Assembly (NCBI GenBank): GCA_019775845.1
Contig: JADQAV010000027.1
Location: 186,001-250,000 of the forward strand
Origin: Myrmaecium sp. VS I D KN 1
Taxonomy: Eukaryota; Ascomycota; Dothideomycetes; Valsariales; Valsariaceae
Direction of reading: 5' to 3'
Length of the DNA stretch: 64,000 nt
Below, one piece after another: positions 47,308 through 58,473 of this stretch; position 1 is the stretch's first letter; every line of letters begins with the position of its first letter. The position numbers were made by a program, and so were the translations under genes. The notes under the pieces were generated by a model that searched no databases, was not told the DNA's origin, and saw nothing but the letters and a program-made list of their open reading frames with translations.

Positions 47308-48479
47308 GGTTGCCTCGCTTCCCGAGTTCGCGCGAGGTAGAGGTTGAGAGGAAGGTTGACAGAAAGAAGAAAGGACGGGAGAAGCGAAGAGGAAAGGATA
47401 TAGGTACGACTTACCTACAGACCCTGACCAACCGAAGCGATGGCGGAGTGCGGGCGGGTTACGTACGGTTGAACACAAACTGACCCCGCCGCCGTTTGTT
47501 CACGGCAGTGCGGTCAACCTACTACCTCCGGGAAAGCAGAGCCGGATAGCTACATACCTGAGGCAGGGAGGGGTTGCCGAAGAAGAGCTGCCCCAGTCGA
47601 TGCTGGCTACTGCAGATCCTGAAACCGCCTCCTATGTACTATGTAGAGCTGAGTACTGTACCTTTTAAAGGTGCTACATAGCACATCTACAATACCTCAG
47701 GAGTATGTATATAAGGTAGCTATCCCCGCCTACCTGCCTACCTTACCGTAGGTACTGTACGTATCTTCCGTCAGGCAGAAAAAGCATGAGGCTTCGCCTA
47801 TGCCGAGGGTTAAACCAGGAAAAGTACTTCCTTAGGTCGTCGTCCTGTGCATATAGATCGTCGTACTCTACCTACCTCGTGGACTCAAGCAAAGTTCAGC
47901 CGCGGTGATGGGCGTGCTTAGTACGCGCTTGTGGCTTGCCGTCACGAGGCGGCCTCTTCCGCCCCCATGGCGTTCCTTATTACCAAGGATAGTAAGGTAC
48001 CTTTTCTACCTCACACGGGGCTCGGGAAGGCCGATGGATCTTCAACCTACTCCTAGGTATTCGGTACAGTAGGTTACCTTACGAGATACGAGTACGTATG
48101 TACGGTCCCTACCTAATACCTGGTATGATCTGGGAGCAGTCAATGTGGGGACGGTCAAGGCCTTTGCATTTACGCTTTGCATATCTTTTCTCACGCAGCG
48201 AAACAGCACCTATCAGCTACGGATCATTTATCATAGTGGAGTACAGGCGTGCTCACTGCATGACGCTGTCTCCCCCCTGTTTACCCCGCAAATGAAGCTC
48301 TAGGACCAGTAGTTAAATCAGAGAGGGTCAACGGCGCAACATGCGAAGGCAAAGACCCAGCCAGTATCTTCAGATTTTACAACTTTCATGGACATTTCCA
48401 ATGAAACACGACGAGACGGTTGTTATCGTGTAGCAATGCTGCTCACTATACAGACCCTCCGGCTCAAAAATCCTTCGCC
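47308..48479. other. Intergenic region upstream of the MFS gene, no gene seen
   Basis: 1.2 kb between the MFS start and the acr3 stop. It is crowded with short TACCTA, GGTACC and GTACGTA motifs (about 47620-48120) that form many small palindromes. No coding content recognised. Confidence 0.45.
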
Positions 48480-49825
48480 TCAACCTTCCCAGTTCCACCT
48501 CGTCCTCAGCCACTTCAAAAAGTACACAAGCGCAACAAGCACCGGGACTTCGATCAAAGGACCCACAGTACTCGCCAACGCCTGGCCACTTCCAGCGCCA
48601 TAAACCGCAACCACCACCGCAATCGCCAGCTCAAAGTTATTACTCGCCGCCGTGAAGCTCTGCGTGCAGCTGACGCGATAGCCGAATCCCAGCTTCCGGC
48701 AGATGGCAACGGTGGCAGCGAACACGATCAGGAAATAGACGACGAGCGGCGCGCATACCCGCAACACCGAGGTGATCTGCTGCACGACGTGCGCGCCCTG
48801 CGAGGCGAAGAGAACGATGATGGTGTAGAGGAGGCCGATGAGCGAGAGCGGCGCGACGTAGCGGATGAAGTAGAGGTTGTAGCGCTTCTCGCCGATGATG
48901 GCGCGGAGGAGGAGCCGTGTGAGTATCGCCGCCGCCAGAGGGATGCCTGTCGCTGTGTTAAGCTGGGGTGATAATGGCATGGCATGCAATCAAGTCATAC
49001 CTAGAAAGACAGCAACGCTAGTCGCAACATTGCTATACCTAATCGTCAAGTCATCGTCCGAACAGCTCACAATCTTCATATAAAACACGGCGAACGGCGC
49101 GAACAAGACGATCTGCAAGATCGAATTAAACGCCACGAGGACCGCGCAGTAATCGTTATCACCCTGCGCGAGATCCGTCCAGATCAAGACCATAGCGATG
49201 CACCGCGCGATGCCGACGAAGATGAGCCCCTCCCGCAGATCCTGTCGGTCCGGCAGGAAGGCCCATGCAAGCCCCGTCATCAGCAACGGCGCCGCGATCC
49301 AGTTCGCCACGAAGGAGAAGCCGATCTGCACCCAGAGACCGCGCTGCCGCGCGAGGAGATGCAACGTCTCGTACCGCACCTTGCAGAGGATCGGGTACAT
49401 CATCACCAGTAGGCCCACGGCTATTTGCTTGAAGGGTTAGCCGGTCCTTTTCATAACACTTTCTGGGTTCGTGGGGGAAAATCGTTGTACCGATTGGGAT
49501 GCCGACGCCGATGAATTCTCCCTTGCGGAGAGAGGGGCCGGCGGAGGGCGCGAGGTTGCCGAGGATGATGCCGGTGCCCATGGCGAGCACGATCCAGAGG
49601 ATTAGGTAGCGGTCGAGGAAGGATAGACCGTGAAGCGGCGCGACGGTGTCGGAGCTGTTGGAGTCATTTTTGCCTAGGTGAGTATGTTAGTAATGAAGCT
49701 GAGAGTGGACTTGATATTGCCATACATGGTGCTTCGCCATTCTTCTCCACATCATCACGCAAGGCTGCGGACTGGGCGGTTGCGTGTTTCCGTTGCTGTT
49801 CGGCTTCTGCGTCTGAACTTGACAT
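48480..49825 (-). CDS. ACR3: Acr3 arsenite efflux transporter
   Basis: Four exons on the minus strand: 49825-49726, 49673-49491, 49420-49001 and 48946-48480; 389 residues, close to the family size. Acr3 exports arsenite (and in some fungi antimonite) across the plasma membrane by proton exchange; it belongs to the bile/arsenite/riboflavin transporter superfamily with ten helices. Seen in sequence: LSFLDRYLILWIVLAMGTGI, the helix-4 motif VGLLVMMYPILCKVRYE with the conserved Cys, FVANWIAAPLLMTGLAWAFL, VGIARCIAMVLIWTDLAQGD (second conserved Cys), and CTQSFTAASNNFELAIAVVV, which is highly characteristic. All junctions rebuild these motifs. No arsenate reductase or methyltransferase gene is seen next to it. 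Confidence 0.95.
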
Positions 49826-50879
49826 ACTCGGAGTCCAGAGACGGCTCGTAGGATCAGTAATATCTTTTCCCAGAGAAAGTTGTACAGAGAATGTCCAGCT
49901 GCATTTTGTCCATTGCCCCAGCGCGCCTCTGGAGGCGATGAATGTCTACCTTGTTGGAAAACAACGAGCCGGCCAATGAGGACGATGCAGTGTCATTCTC
50001 GCGCATTCAGGGACCGACCTACACACGTCCAGCAACGGCGATATAAGAGGTCCGACGATATAGGAGGGCATCGGGAAGTTCAAAATGTGAATATTCATCT
50101 CTCTTTTCAGATTGAGACAGATAATAATATTAATATCACTTCAGACCCAACTTTGTTCTTGCGATCTATTAGAACGTCAATTATAACTCTTCGACGATGC
50201 GAGTCCTGAGGCTTACCTTCGAATGTAATCACAACCAATTATTCTACCTAGTGGCTTCACTATTTAGCACTGTAGGTACCTTGTCTTGAACTCCTGGTAA
50301 ATTCAGTGTTACCGCTCACACAGAAAGCAATACCGACAAGAGGGAGTCGACGAAATGGGAAAGGCCGGCAACGGCGAGGGTGCCAAGCCTCTCCAACGAA
50401 GCGGCAAGGCTGAGGCCCAACCCCACGCTTTGTATGGAGAATATGTGGTAGGGTGAACAGAAGCGCGCAATCCGAACGTCTTCCCAAAACCGGGGATTCC
50501 AGCTGGAATCCCAATGAGCGTAACGCCAATGACAGTGACAGGAAGTAAGGCGTGCACAGGTCAACAATCATTCCATGGCCGACAAGCATCTGCGTTCCAG
50601 CACCTGCTAGAACGTTCTTATCTAATCGAGCAGCAGCACCTCCGACAGAAACCGGAGCTTCCCCGCCTATCAGCTGATGCCGACTGGGGGGGGACTCCTT
50701 CCGTGACATAATGCTTAACCCACCTGCCGCCTGCGTCCGCTTCGCTCCGCTATAGAAACGCAATTCCAAGAGAAACAATATAGCAAACTCAAACCCTCAA
50801 TCTGAAAGAAGTCCCTTACCGTTTTCCCCTTGCTTTTCCCTTGTGATTCACCCGAACGCGAAGATATCTGTTTTCCCTG
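49826..50879. promoter_or_regulatory. Divergent acr3/GFA promoter region
   Basis: 1.05 kb between the oppositely oriented starts of acr3 and the GFA-type gene. It is AT-richer around 50100-50280. Overlapping short frames at 50260-50778 lack recognisable content. A shared promoter could coordinate the two genes; inference only. Confidence 0.45.
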
Positions 50880-51724
50880 ATGGACCACACACTCCACGGC
50901 GCCTGTGCCTGTGGACGGAACCGGTACGTCGTCGCGATCCCGCGCGATGCGACGCAGTCAGTGCAAGTCCTCTTCGACAACAGCAGCCTAAGTCGTAAGG
51001 CCCCAGCCCCTCTCTTAAGGAACCCCTGAAGAAAGGCTAGGTACCTATTGCTTTGCACAGGGCAGAAATAAGCTAACTACGGCGTGCAAACGTTCCGGAC
51101 ATATATATAGGGCAAGTCCACGCCTCCCCCTTCGCAGCGTGGTTGCGCGTGCCACTCGACTTCTACCGGTCCGCAACCTTCTCGCAGTTCCCGGATGAAA
51201 CGCACCTCTCGATCCGCCGCTCATTCGTGACGCCTTCGCCGGCGGCGGCAACAACAACAACGCGCCAGTTCTGCGGCTACTGCGGCACGCAGCTGACGAA
51301 GTGGTCGGAGCGCACGCGGGAGGAGGCCGACTTCATCTCCCTCACGCTCGGCTCGTTGCTAGACGAGGATCTCGGCACGCTGGAGGATCTGGGGTTGCTC
51401 CCGTCGTCATCGTCGGAGGAGGAGGGGGAGGTTTGGGAGGAGGAGGCGTATAACCACCGCAGGAGGAGCGGTGCGGGGGGTAATGCTATTGTGCGGCAGC
51501 AGTATAATCGCGGAGCGCCGTGGTTCGAGGCGCTGGTGGAGGATAGCCGGTTCGGGACGCTGCGGAGGAAGGCAGGCGCGCATACCTCGCGCGACGGCCA
51601 TGTGAGCGTTGAGTGGGAGATTGTGGAGTGGACGGATGGCGGGGAGGGGCCGGCGGAGGGTGCGGGTGGGAAGCGCAAGATTGATGACATTGCGGGTGGA
51701 CGGGGGGATTTGGAGATGCGGTAG
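50880..51724 (+). CDS. GFA/CENP-V-type zinc-binding protein
   Basis: Two exons, 50880-50994 and 51111-51724; intron 116 nt; 242 residues. The family (glutathione-dependent formaldehyde-activating enzyme/CENP-V fold) binds zinc through pairs of Cys; biochemical roles in fungi are mostly untested. Seen in sequence: MDHTLHGACACGRNRYVV with Cys 9 and 11, FDNSS, then, after the splice, RQVHASPFAAWLRVPL, which is the expected ASPLxAWLRVPL segment, and FCGYCGTQLTKW carrying the second Cys pair. The acceptor at 51110 was preferred over 51137 because only it keeps the HASPFAAW segment. The C-terminal third is acidic and Gly-rich with a long insert (about 105-145), and ends with a basic patch. It is divergently oriented to acr3. 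Confidence 0.82.
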
Positions 51725-53627
51725 AGTTTTGATGGGTTGAGATGCGTTTAGCATGGAACTTTTTTTGTGAATACGGGTGGACCGTTGGACGCTTTCTTTC
51801 TGGGGCATGGTTGGAGTTGAGACGTTCGTTTTGTGTTGAGCAATTTATTAAACAGCTACCATATAAATACCTTATATACAATGTGTTTCTAAGTATTGGT
51901 GGTACCTGAGATCTCTGTTTCACTTCGAGTATGTATTTGAGCTAACCCGCCCTCTCTTCTCCCAGCCTCCTCATTGGCGGCCGCAGCAGCAGCACACTTA
52001 AAGACAGTACAACGTCTTTCAAATAATATATACGGAGTAAGTAGAGGACCGAACTATAGACAGCCACACAAGGTTAACGACCTTCTTGCACCGCTAACCA
52101 AGTACGTGCGCCTCTTCCGGAGACCACGGGAACGGCACCTTTTGCCGGGTCCCGGAAGAGGCGTGCGGGCTTATAAATTCCTCCCTTTCGACATGAACTG
52201 AGACAATTGAATCGCTCCCTTGCTCTGTCTCTCTCTCCCTTTCTCTCTGTGTCTCAGAAGACTCGAAAGCCGTACCGTCGCCAGACGGTTGCAAGTATCT
52301 CGTTATGCGAGTTCGCTCGCCCACCGGTACCTGGGTTCGCAGCAGCGCGGCGGGGTGTGGAGAGCGGATCATGACGTAGGTAGGCTGTATGTACTCCGTA
52401 CGTAAGGTAGAGAATATGTGGTAACCAACAAATCGCCCATTTTTCTGTTCCTGCTACTAGGGCGGAAGCAAAGTGACGCAAGAAAGGGGGGGGAAAGGTC
52501 CCAAGGGGGACCCACCTACCCATCATCTTTTTTGCCTGTTGTTGTCGTTCCGCGGATCAAAAAGGACCGTCCACCTACCTAGGAGATCTGCTTTACAGCG
52601 TCGATCGACGATGCGGAGAAATGCGATGGGTGTGACTTTGGGCCTGCGAGTGGTGATGTCGTTGTAACCATACAGGGAGGGAGTAAGTTACTGCCGAGGT
52701 GAAAAGATTAGGTAGTAGTTGTTGAACTTATTATTATGCCTTCGTCAGCCAAGCATGACTCGGGAAGCTCGCCCGCAAAAGTGAAGGCATTCGTGCCGAG
52801 AGGAGATGGGATGGGTCGTGTCAGGAACCAAGGTCGCGAAATACAACTGATCAGAGCTGCTATTGTGAACGTATAAATTTGGTGAATGGTCTGTCTAATA
52901 TTCATATTTACCTTACGTTTCGTACCTAACGTGTTCCACACTTTACCTCACCTCTCTACAAGGGGGAGGCGGACCGGACGAAGCCGCCCTGTCCTCCCTA
53001 GTAATGGTATGGAGTACCTGACCTCCTGCCAACAGTACCTTACCAGGTATTCACCCAGGTCCACGGGAGTGACATCGTCCCCCACCTCTTTTCACCTAGA
53101 TTGTGATCCCAAGGGACAAGACCTAACGTAGGCTTGCGCCCATGGGGACCGGCTAACTACAAGGCCAGCACTCTACCTGCTCGACCATGACATGCCGGCT
53201 TCTCCTTCACATACTTACCACGGCGGCCCCAACAGCTCGCCAGATGTGCACCGTCTGCATCCTCTCAGCCCCGACTGCTTCGTTGAAGAAAATCGCCCAG
53301 AGTCCGCCCCCCCGTCCTCCCGCAATCGAGCGCAAAACCCCATACTGCTCGGCCAGATCGCGATCCCCCCCCGCCACCGATCTCACTTGGCCCCTTTGTC
53401 TTTCCCGCTAAAAGACCAATTGCCGACGGGACTCCACCGGTCCTAGCGCGATCTCCAACACCCCCGTGCTGTCCTCTCTCGCTGTCCGTCTGGGACGGCA
53501 CGAACTGCTGGCCATCGTGCTACGTGTTGCATCTCCCTGCGTTGAGGAAGCCCGTTCTCTGCCGCCTGCGGACGACAGGCAGCCTTCTCGACTCCGGCGC
53601 CTTCTCCCGCCGCTCTGCTTATACCTT
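51725..53627. other. Intergenic region upstream of the histidine kinase, no gene seen
   Basis: 1.9 kb containing CT tracts, short GTAC palindromes and a tRNA-like patch (listed separately). No coding region supported. The last part before 53628 stays open in the kinase frame from about 53466, but without an ATG until 53628. Confidence 0.45.
53100..53190 (-). other. tRNA-like (Pol III box A) relic
   Basis: On the minus strand TGGTCGAGCAGG (53187-53176) matches the tRNA box A consensus exactly. A possible anticodon stem, CTGGC pairing with GCCGG, follows. A weak box B-like AGGTCTTGTCCC lies at 53124-53113. The acceptor stem does not pair and the loop is too long, so this is not an intact tRNA gene; it may be a decayed tRNA, a SINE head or chance. 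Confidence 0.25.
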
Positions 53628-56600
53628 ATGAGCCATAATCCGAGGTCCATCTTCACAGGGAACCTCACCAGTCCGAACGCCCATCGTGCGGATCATAGAC
53701 GTCTTAGCACCCCCGAGTACCACGAAATCACCCGCGCCCCATCAACAGACTCGCAAAGCCCGACTACTCCGTTAGAGACTCCATCCAGGCCGAATCCCGC
53801 CAGGCCACTATGGCCGCAGCTTCGAGCTGAGGCAAACCGACCACGAACAGGAACCGCGTCGCGCCCGGCACCAGCACCCAACGTCGTCTTTCCCGACCTT
53901 CACATCTCGCCCAAGGCGAAAAAACGCAAACTACTACCTGAGAAGAGCGCCGCCGCCGTCGATACCCTACCGTGGACGCCTTCGCTCGAGTCGAACGTCA
54001 AGCGACGCCGCATTCAGCTCACACGCGCGCGACACACGTTCGACCATCTCCACAGCCTCAGCAGCGCCAAACGCAGCCAACCGCCGTCCCCGCTATTCTT
54101 CTCGCATTCGAAGCACACGCGGCCTCAGCTTCCCGCCCGGTTCTCGAGCTCGGAAGCGGGAGCGAGGATGCTCAGTAAGGCGGGTGGGGAGGACGGTTCG
54201 ATCAAGACGGTGACGCTGGCGCGGGGGACATATAACGGACTGAGCCCACCAGGGGTGACCAGCGCACCGGATGCGCGCATGTCCTTGGAGAGATCGAGCA
54301 TCTCGAGTGGCTTGTCCGGCGGGGCGACGCCCGATTCACGAGATAGTAACGACCCTCTACGCGTCTTAGGATCGATCAGTATCGTCGAGCTTCTCGAGCA
54401 TGACACGCGGCCAACCTTTATAATAGATCTATCGGACTCGGCCAACCACGGCACCGGTAACGTCCATTTGATATTTGCCAACAGTTGTTTGCGATCGAAC
54501 CCTGCCCTGCTCGAACAGGTAACCGGAAGCACCCACAACTCCCCTGCCAGCCCTCCGGGATTCCCACACTTCAGAGCCTGGCTCCTTACCGGCGTCGTCC
54601 ACGGTGAAGCATTGGAACTCACACTGCCAGTGATTGAACATGCCCATTTCGTGTGGTCGTGCAGCACGTTGAGGAAGCGGATAAGAGTGATCAGCGGCAC
54701 CCCGATGCCATTATCTCCCGGCGCTAGCACTGCGCGTTCTACCATTCCTACCACAGTCAGCATTGATAGCATTGTCGTCCCGGCCTCCGCTCAGGCAGTT
54801 CCACCGCCTGAGCAGGAGCCGCACGATTACTTTGGAGACGCGGCACCGGCCCCCGAAGGCGAAATTGTCAAGAGCCGTGTACCCGATCACGGTGCCGGCG
54901 GTGGGATAGCTCCTCCAGATCCGGAGAAACAGCTCGCCGTCGGCTTCAACGGTCGAACCGTGCGAGCTCCACCCGCATCGTGCGGTGTAGTATCTGCGTT
55001 CTATATGCATCCTTCCTTGGGAAATGAGTGCGTGTTAAGAGCTGCAACTGCGGGCGATGTTGACTCATTCCACAGCGAACCCAACCCACCCAAAGAAGTC
55101 GGCTTCTTCGACTGGACCCGCCTCCCGCTCTCGGACTCGCTCCCGCGGCACATCCAGTTCGCCCGGAGCGTCGACTGGGCGTCCACGCCGCTGGGGCCCA
55201 TCGAGTACTGGTCATCGGACCTGCGGCAGATGTGCAACCTCATCATGGCTTCCCCGCACCCGGCGGCCATGTATTGGGGTGACGATCTGGTGGCCATCTA
55301 CAACGAGGCGTACGTGCTGCTGGCCGGGAAGAAGCACCCGAAGTTGATGGGCCAGAGTTACAAGGAGGCCTGGGCGGAAATTTGGGATGAAGTGAAGGAT
55401 GTCTTTGCCAATGCCAAGCTGACGGGCCAGGCAACCATGAAGGTACGTAGGGGGTCCCCCGGCGCCGCAGGGCGATGGTGTACAGTCTTCCAAAGGATAC
55501 ACATGTTTTGATGATGAGAATCGCGTGATCCTCTAACTCGACACAGGATGATGATTGCCTGTTCATGAAGCGGAACGACTTCCTCGAAGAAACCTACTTT
55601 TCTTGGTCCATCATTCCGATGGTCGGAGGAGACGGCACGGTCATGGGTCTATACAACCCCGCATTCGAGAAGACGAGACGAAAAATCGCGGAGCGACGCA
55701 TGCTTACGTTACGGGAAGTCGGCGAACGGACGGCGGTCGCTCGCGACGTGAAGGGATTCTGGGACCAGGTGTTGGCTTCGCTGGCGACGAACGAGTATGA
55801 CACGCCTTTCGTTCTCCTATATTCGGTTTCGGACGAATCGGACAGCGACACCTCTTCGATCCATTCCAGCAGCTTGCTTGGCACCAAGCAGTGTTTCCTG
55901 GAAGGCACCCTTGGCGTCCCTCCTGGACACCGTTGCGCGCCGGAACAGTTGGAACTCAAAACAAGTAACGAAGGCTTTGGACCGGTTTTCCGAGAAGTGA
56001 TGAAGACGGATAGGCCTGTTCTTCTGGAAATCGGTGCTGGCGATCTTCCTCAAGAAATGTTGGATGGCCTTGAGTGGCGCGGATTTGGAGATCCATGCCG
56101 GTCGGTGGTCGTGTGTCCGATTCACCCTACCACTGGAGACGCTATTCTGGGCTTCCTTGTCATGGGTGTCAATCCGCGCCGGCCATACGATGACGATTAC
56201 AGCTTGTTTCTTCAGCTCCTGGGCCGACAGCTTGCGACTTCCCTGGCCTCCGTCGTGCTCTTCGAGGAGGAGATTCGGCGAGGTCAGAGGGCGGCTAAGC
56301 TTGCCGCCCTTGATCGCATTGAGCTGTCCGAACAGCTTGCTGCGCGAACTCAAGAAGCCAAGGACAGCGAGACCAGGTTCACCCGTATGGCCGAATTCTC
56401 CCCTGCGGGCCTGTTTATTGCGGATTCCGAAGGCCACATCACATACTGCAACGACACGTGGTATGAGATCACCCGCGTCCCCAAGGATACAATCAGTACG
56501 GATCAGTGGATCAACGCGGTCAAAGAGGAGGATCAGCCGATGGTCAGGTCTCTGTGGAACCAACTGGTGGAAGAGACGAAACCGATCACAGCTGAGTTCC

Positions 56601-58473
56601 GCTTCAAGGCCCAGTGGGAGGATAGCAATGGGAACAAAAGCGACACGTGGGTCCTTTTCAGTGCCTATCCGGAGGTGTATGAACAAGGCATGCTCAAGAG
56701 CGTATTTGGTAGTATCACCAATACCAGCCCGCTCAAGTGGGCTGAAGGGTTCCAGAAGCGGAAGATGGAAGAAGCCATCGAGCTCAAACGCCAGCAGGAA
56801 AACTTCATTGACATTACCAGTCACGAGATGCGAAACCCCTTGAGCGCCATCTTGCAATGCGCCGACGAGATCTCGACGTCGCTAAGCGAGTTCCGTGCGG
56901 CTGGCTCCAATGTCATCGATCCGGATCTGGTCAGCAGCAGCATCGACGCAGCACAGACGATCGCCCTTTGTGCCCAGCATCAAAAGCGTATTGTCGATGA
57001 TGTTCTTACTCTGTCCAAGCTTGACTCGGCGATGTTGATGGTCACGCCGGTGGAGTGCCAGCCATTGACGGTCGTCCAGCGCGCACTGAAGATGTTCGAA
57101 GGCGAAGTCCAAACGGCCGATATTCAGATGAAATTTGTGGTCGACAAGTCTTTCCAGGAATCGGGGGTCGATTGGGTTAAGATGGATCCTTCCCGAGTTC
57201 TCCAAGTGCTGATCAACCTTACCACCAATGCCATCAAGTTCACCACCACGGAGAGCAGAAGGACCATTACAGTATCCCTAGCTGCATCGAAGTACAAGCC
57301 ATCCGAATCAGAGAACCCCTTGGTCAACTTCTTTCCGTCGCGGGCGAAGCGGGATGATCAGACGAAGGGGACCGACTGGGGGGATGGTGAGGAGGTGTAC
57401 CTGCAGTTTGCCGTTCAGGACACGGGCCGTGGTCTGACTAGCGAAGAAAAGAAGATGCTCTTCCTGCGCTTTTCCCAGGCCAGTCCGCGGACGCACGTGC
57501 AGTACGGCGGTTCGGGGCTCGGCCTCTTCATCTCCCGCGAGCTCACGGAGCTTCAGGGCGGCGAGATCGGGGTTGCGTCCGAAGCCGGCAAGGGCAGTAC
57601 GTTTGCCTTCTACGTCAAATGCCGAAAGACCGCTCCGCCTCCCGAAGCTCAGGAGCAACATACCCCCGGCCCGCTGGGACGCCAAGCGTCCGATTCGAAG
57701 AAGCAGGGTAAGCTCGAGGGATTACCGCCGTCGAAAGACCTGGGCACGGAGAAGTTGCAGCTCCCGCCCTTGGTGGACAAGGAGAAGAAAGCACAGAGAG
57801 CTTTCACCAAGGTTCTGATTGTTGAGGATAACCTGGGTAAGGCTTACCGTACTGCTTTTCCGTTCGATGGCTTCTAATTACTAACGCATACCTACAGTGA
57901 ATCAACGGGTCCTCAAGAAGCAGCTCAGCAATATGGGCTTCAGCATCCACGTCGCGAACCACGGCGGCGAAGCCCTCGAGCTCCTCCAAAAGTCTCAGTT
58001 CTGGCACGAAGCCGGGTCGCTGTCTGAAGTGACCGAGCTCAGCGTGCTGCTGATGGATCAAGAAATGCCCGTCATGGACGGCTTGGCGTGCACCCGTCAA
58101 ATCCGCGAGTGGGAAGAGGCCGGCAAACTCGTCCGCCACGTGCCCATCATCGCGGTCACCGCGAACGCGCGGAGCGAGCAAATCTCCGCGTTGCTCGCCG
58201 CTGGCATGGTAAGTTCGGAACCCACCCCCCCCCCCCCCCCCCCCCGGCGGCACTGCTATCACCGGGCTCCCCAGCTGATCGATCGCGTTCCAGGATGACG
58301 TGATGTCCAAACCGTTCCGCATCCCCGATCTTGTGCCTAAGATCGACGAGCTGGCGGACAAGTATCCGCATAAGCCTGGCCCGTTGTTTCAGGCGATCTC
58401 GCCGAGGGACGCGGCTAAGGCGGCTTCGCCGGCGACGCTGACCTCGACGCCTGAGGGGAGGCGCGGAATGTAG
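53628..58473 (+). CDS. Hybrid sensor histidine kinase with receiver domain
   Basis: Four exons: 53628-55442, 55547-57836, 57898-58208 and 58294-58473; 1,531 residues. Probably cytosolic (no membrane helix); passes phosphate His-Asp to the Ypd1-type relay. Order: long Ser/Pro-rich N-terminus (about 1-470); a PAS-like sensor with SVDWASTPLGPIEYW and HPAAMYWGDDLVAIYNEAY (about 500-600); GAF-like part; a second PAS near 880-990 (FSPAGLFIADSEGHITYCND); HisKA with phospho-acceptor His about 1031 in ITSHEMRNPLSAIL; HATPase with VLINLTTNAIKF (N box), VQDTGRGLTSEE and YGGSGLGLFISREL (G boxes); receiver with LIVEDNLVNQRVLKKQL, phospho-Asp about 1422 in LLMDQEMPVMDG, VTANAR and SKPF. The junction NL|VNQR and the final exon DDVMSKPFRIPDL restore the receiver. 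Group within fungal kinases not assigned. The last intron carries a C homopolymer. Confidence 0.93.
58225..58245. repeat. Poly-C tract in the last intron of the histidine kinase
   Basis: 21 consecutive C beginning 16 bases after the GTAAGT donor, within an 85-nt intron. Very similar in position and length to the tract in the ega3 intron. Confidence 0.9.

Noticed and set aside
47620-48120. Dense TACCTA/GGTACC palindromes as a possible mobile element
   Set aside because: No terminal repeats, target duplication or coding content; similar motifs are scattered across all intergenic DNA here.
55817-56857. 346-codon minus-strand frame opposite the histidine kinase
   Set aside because: The plus strand encodes PAS and kinase motifs here; the antisense frame has no family signature.
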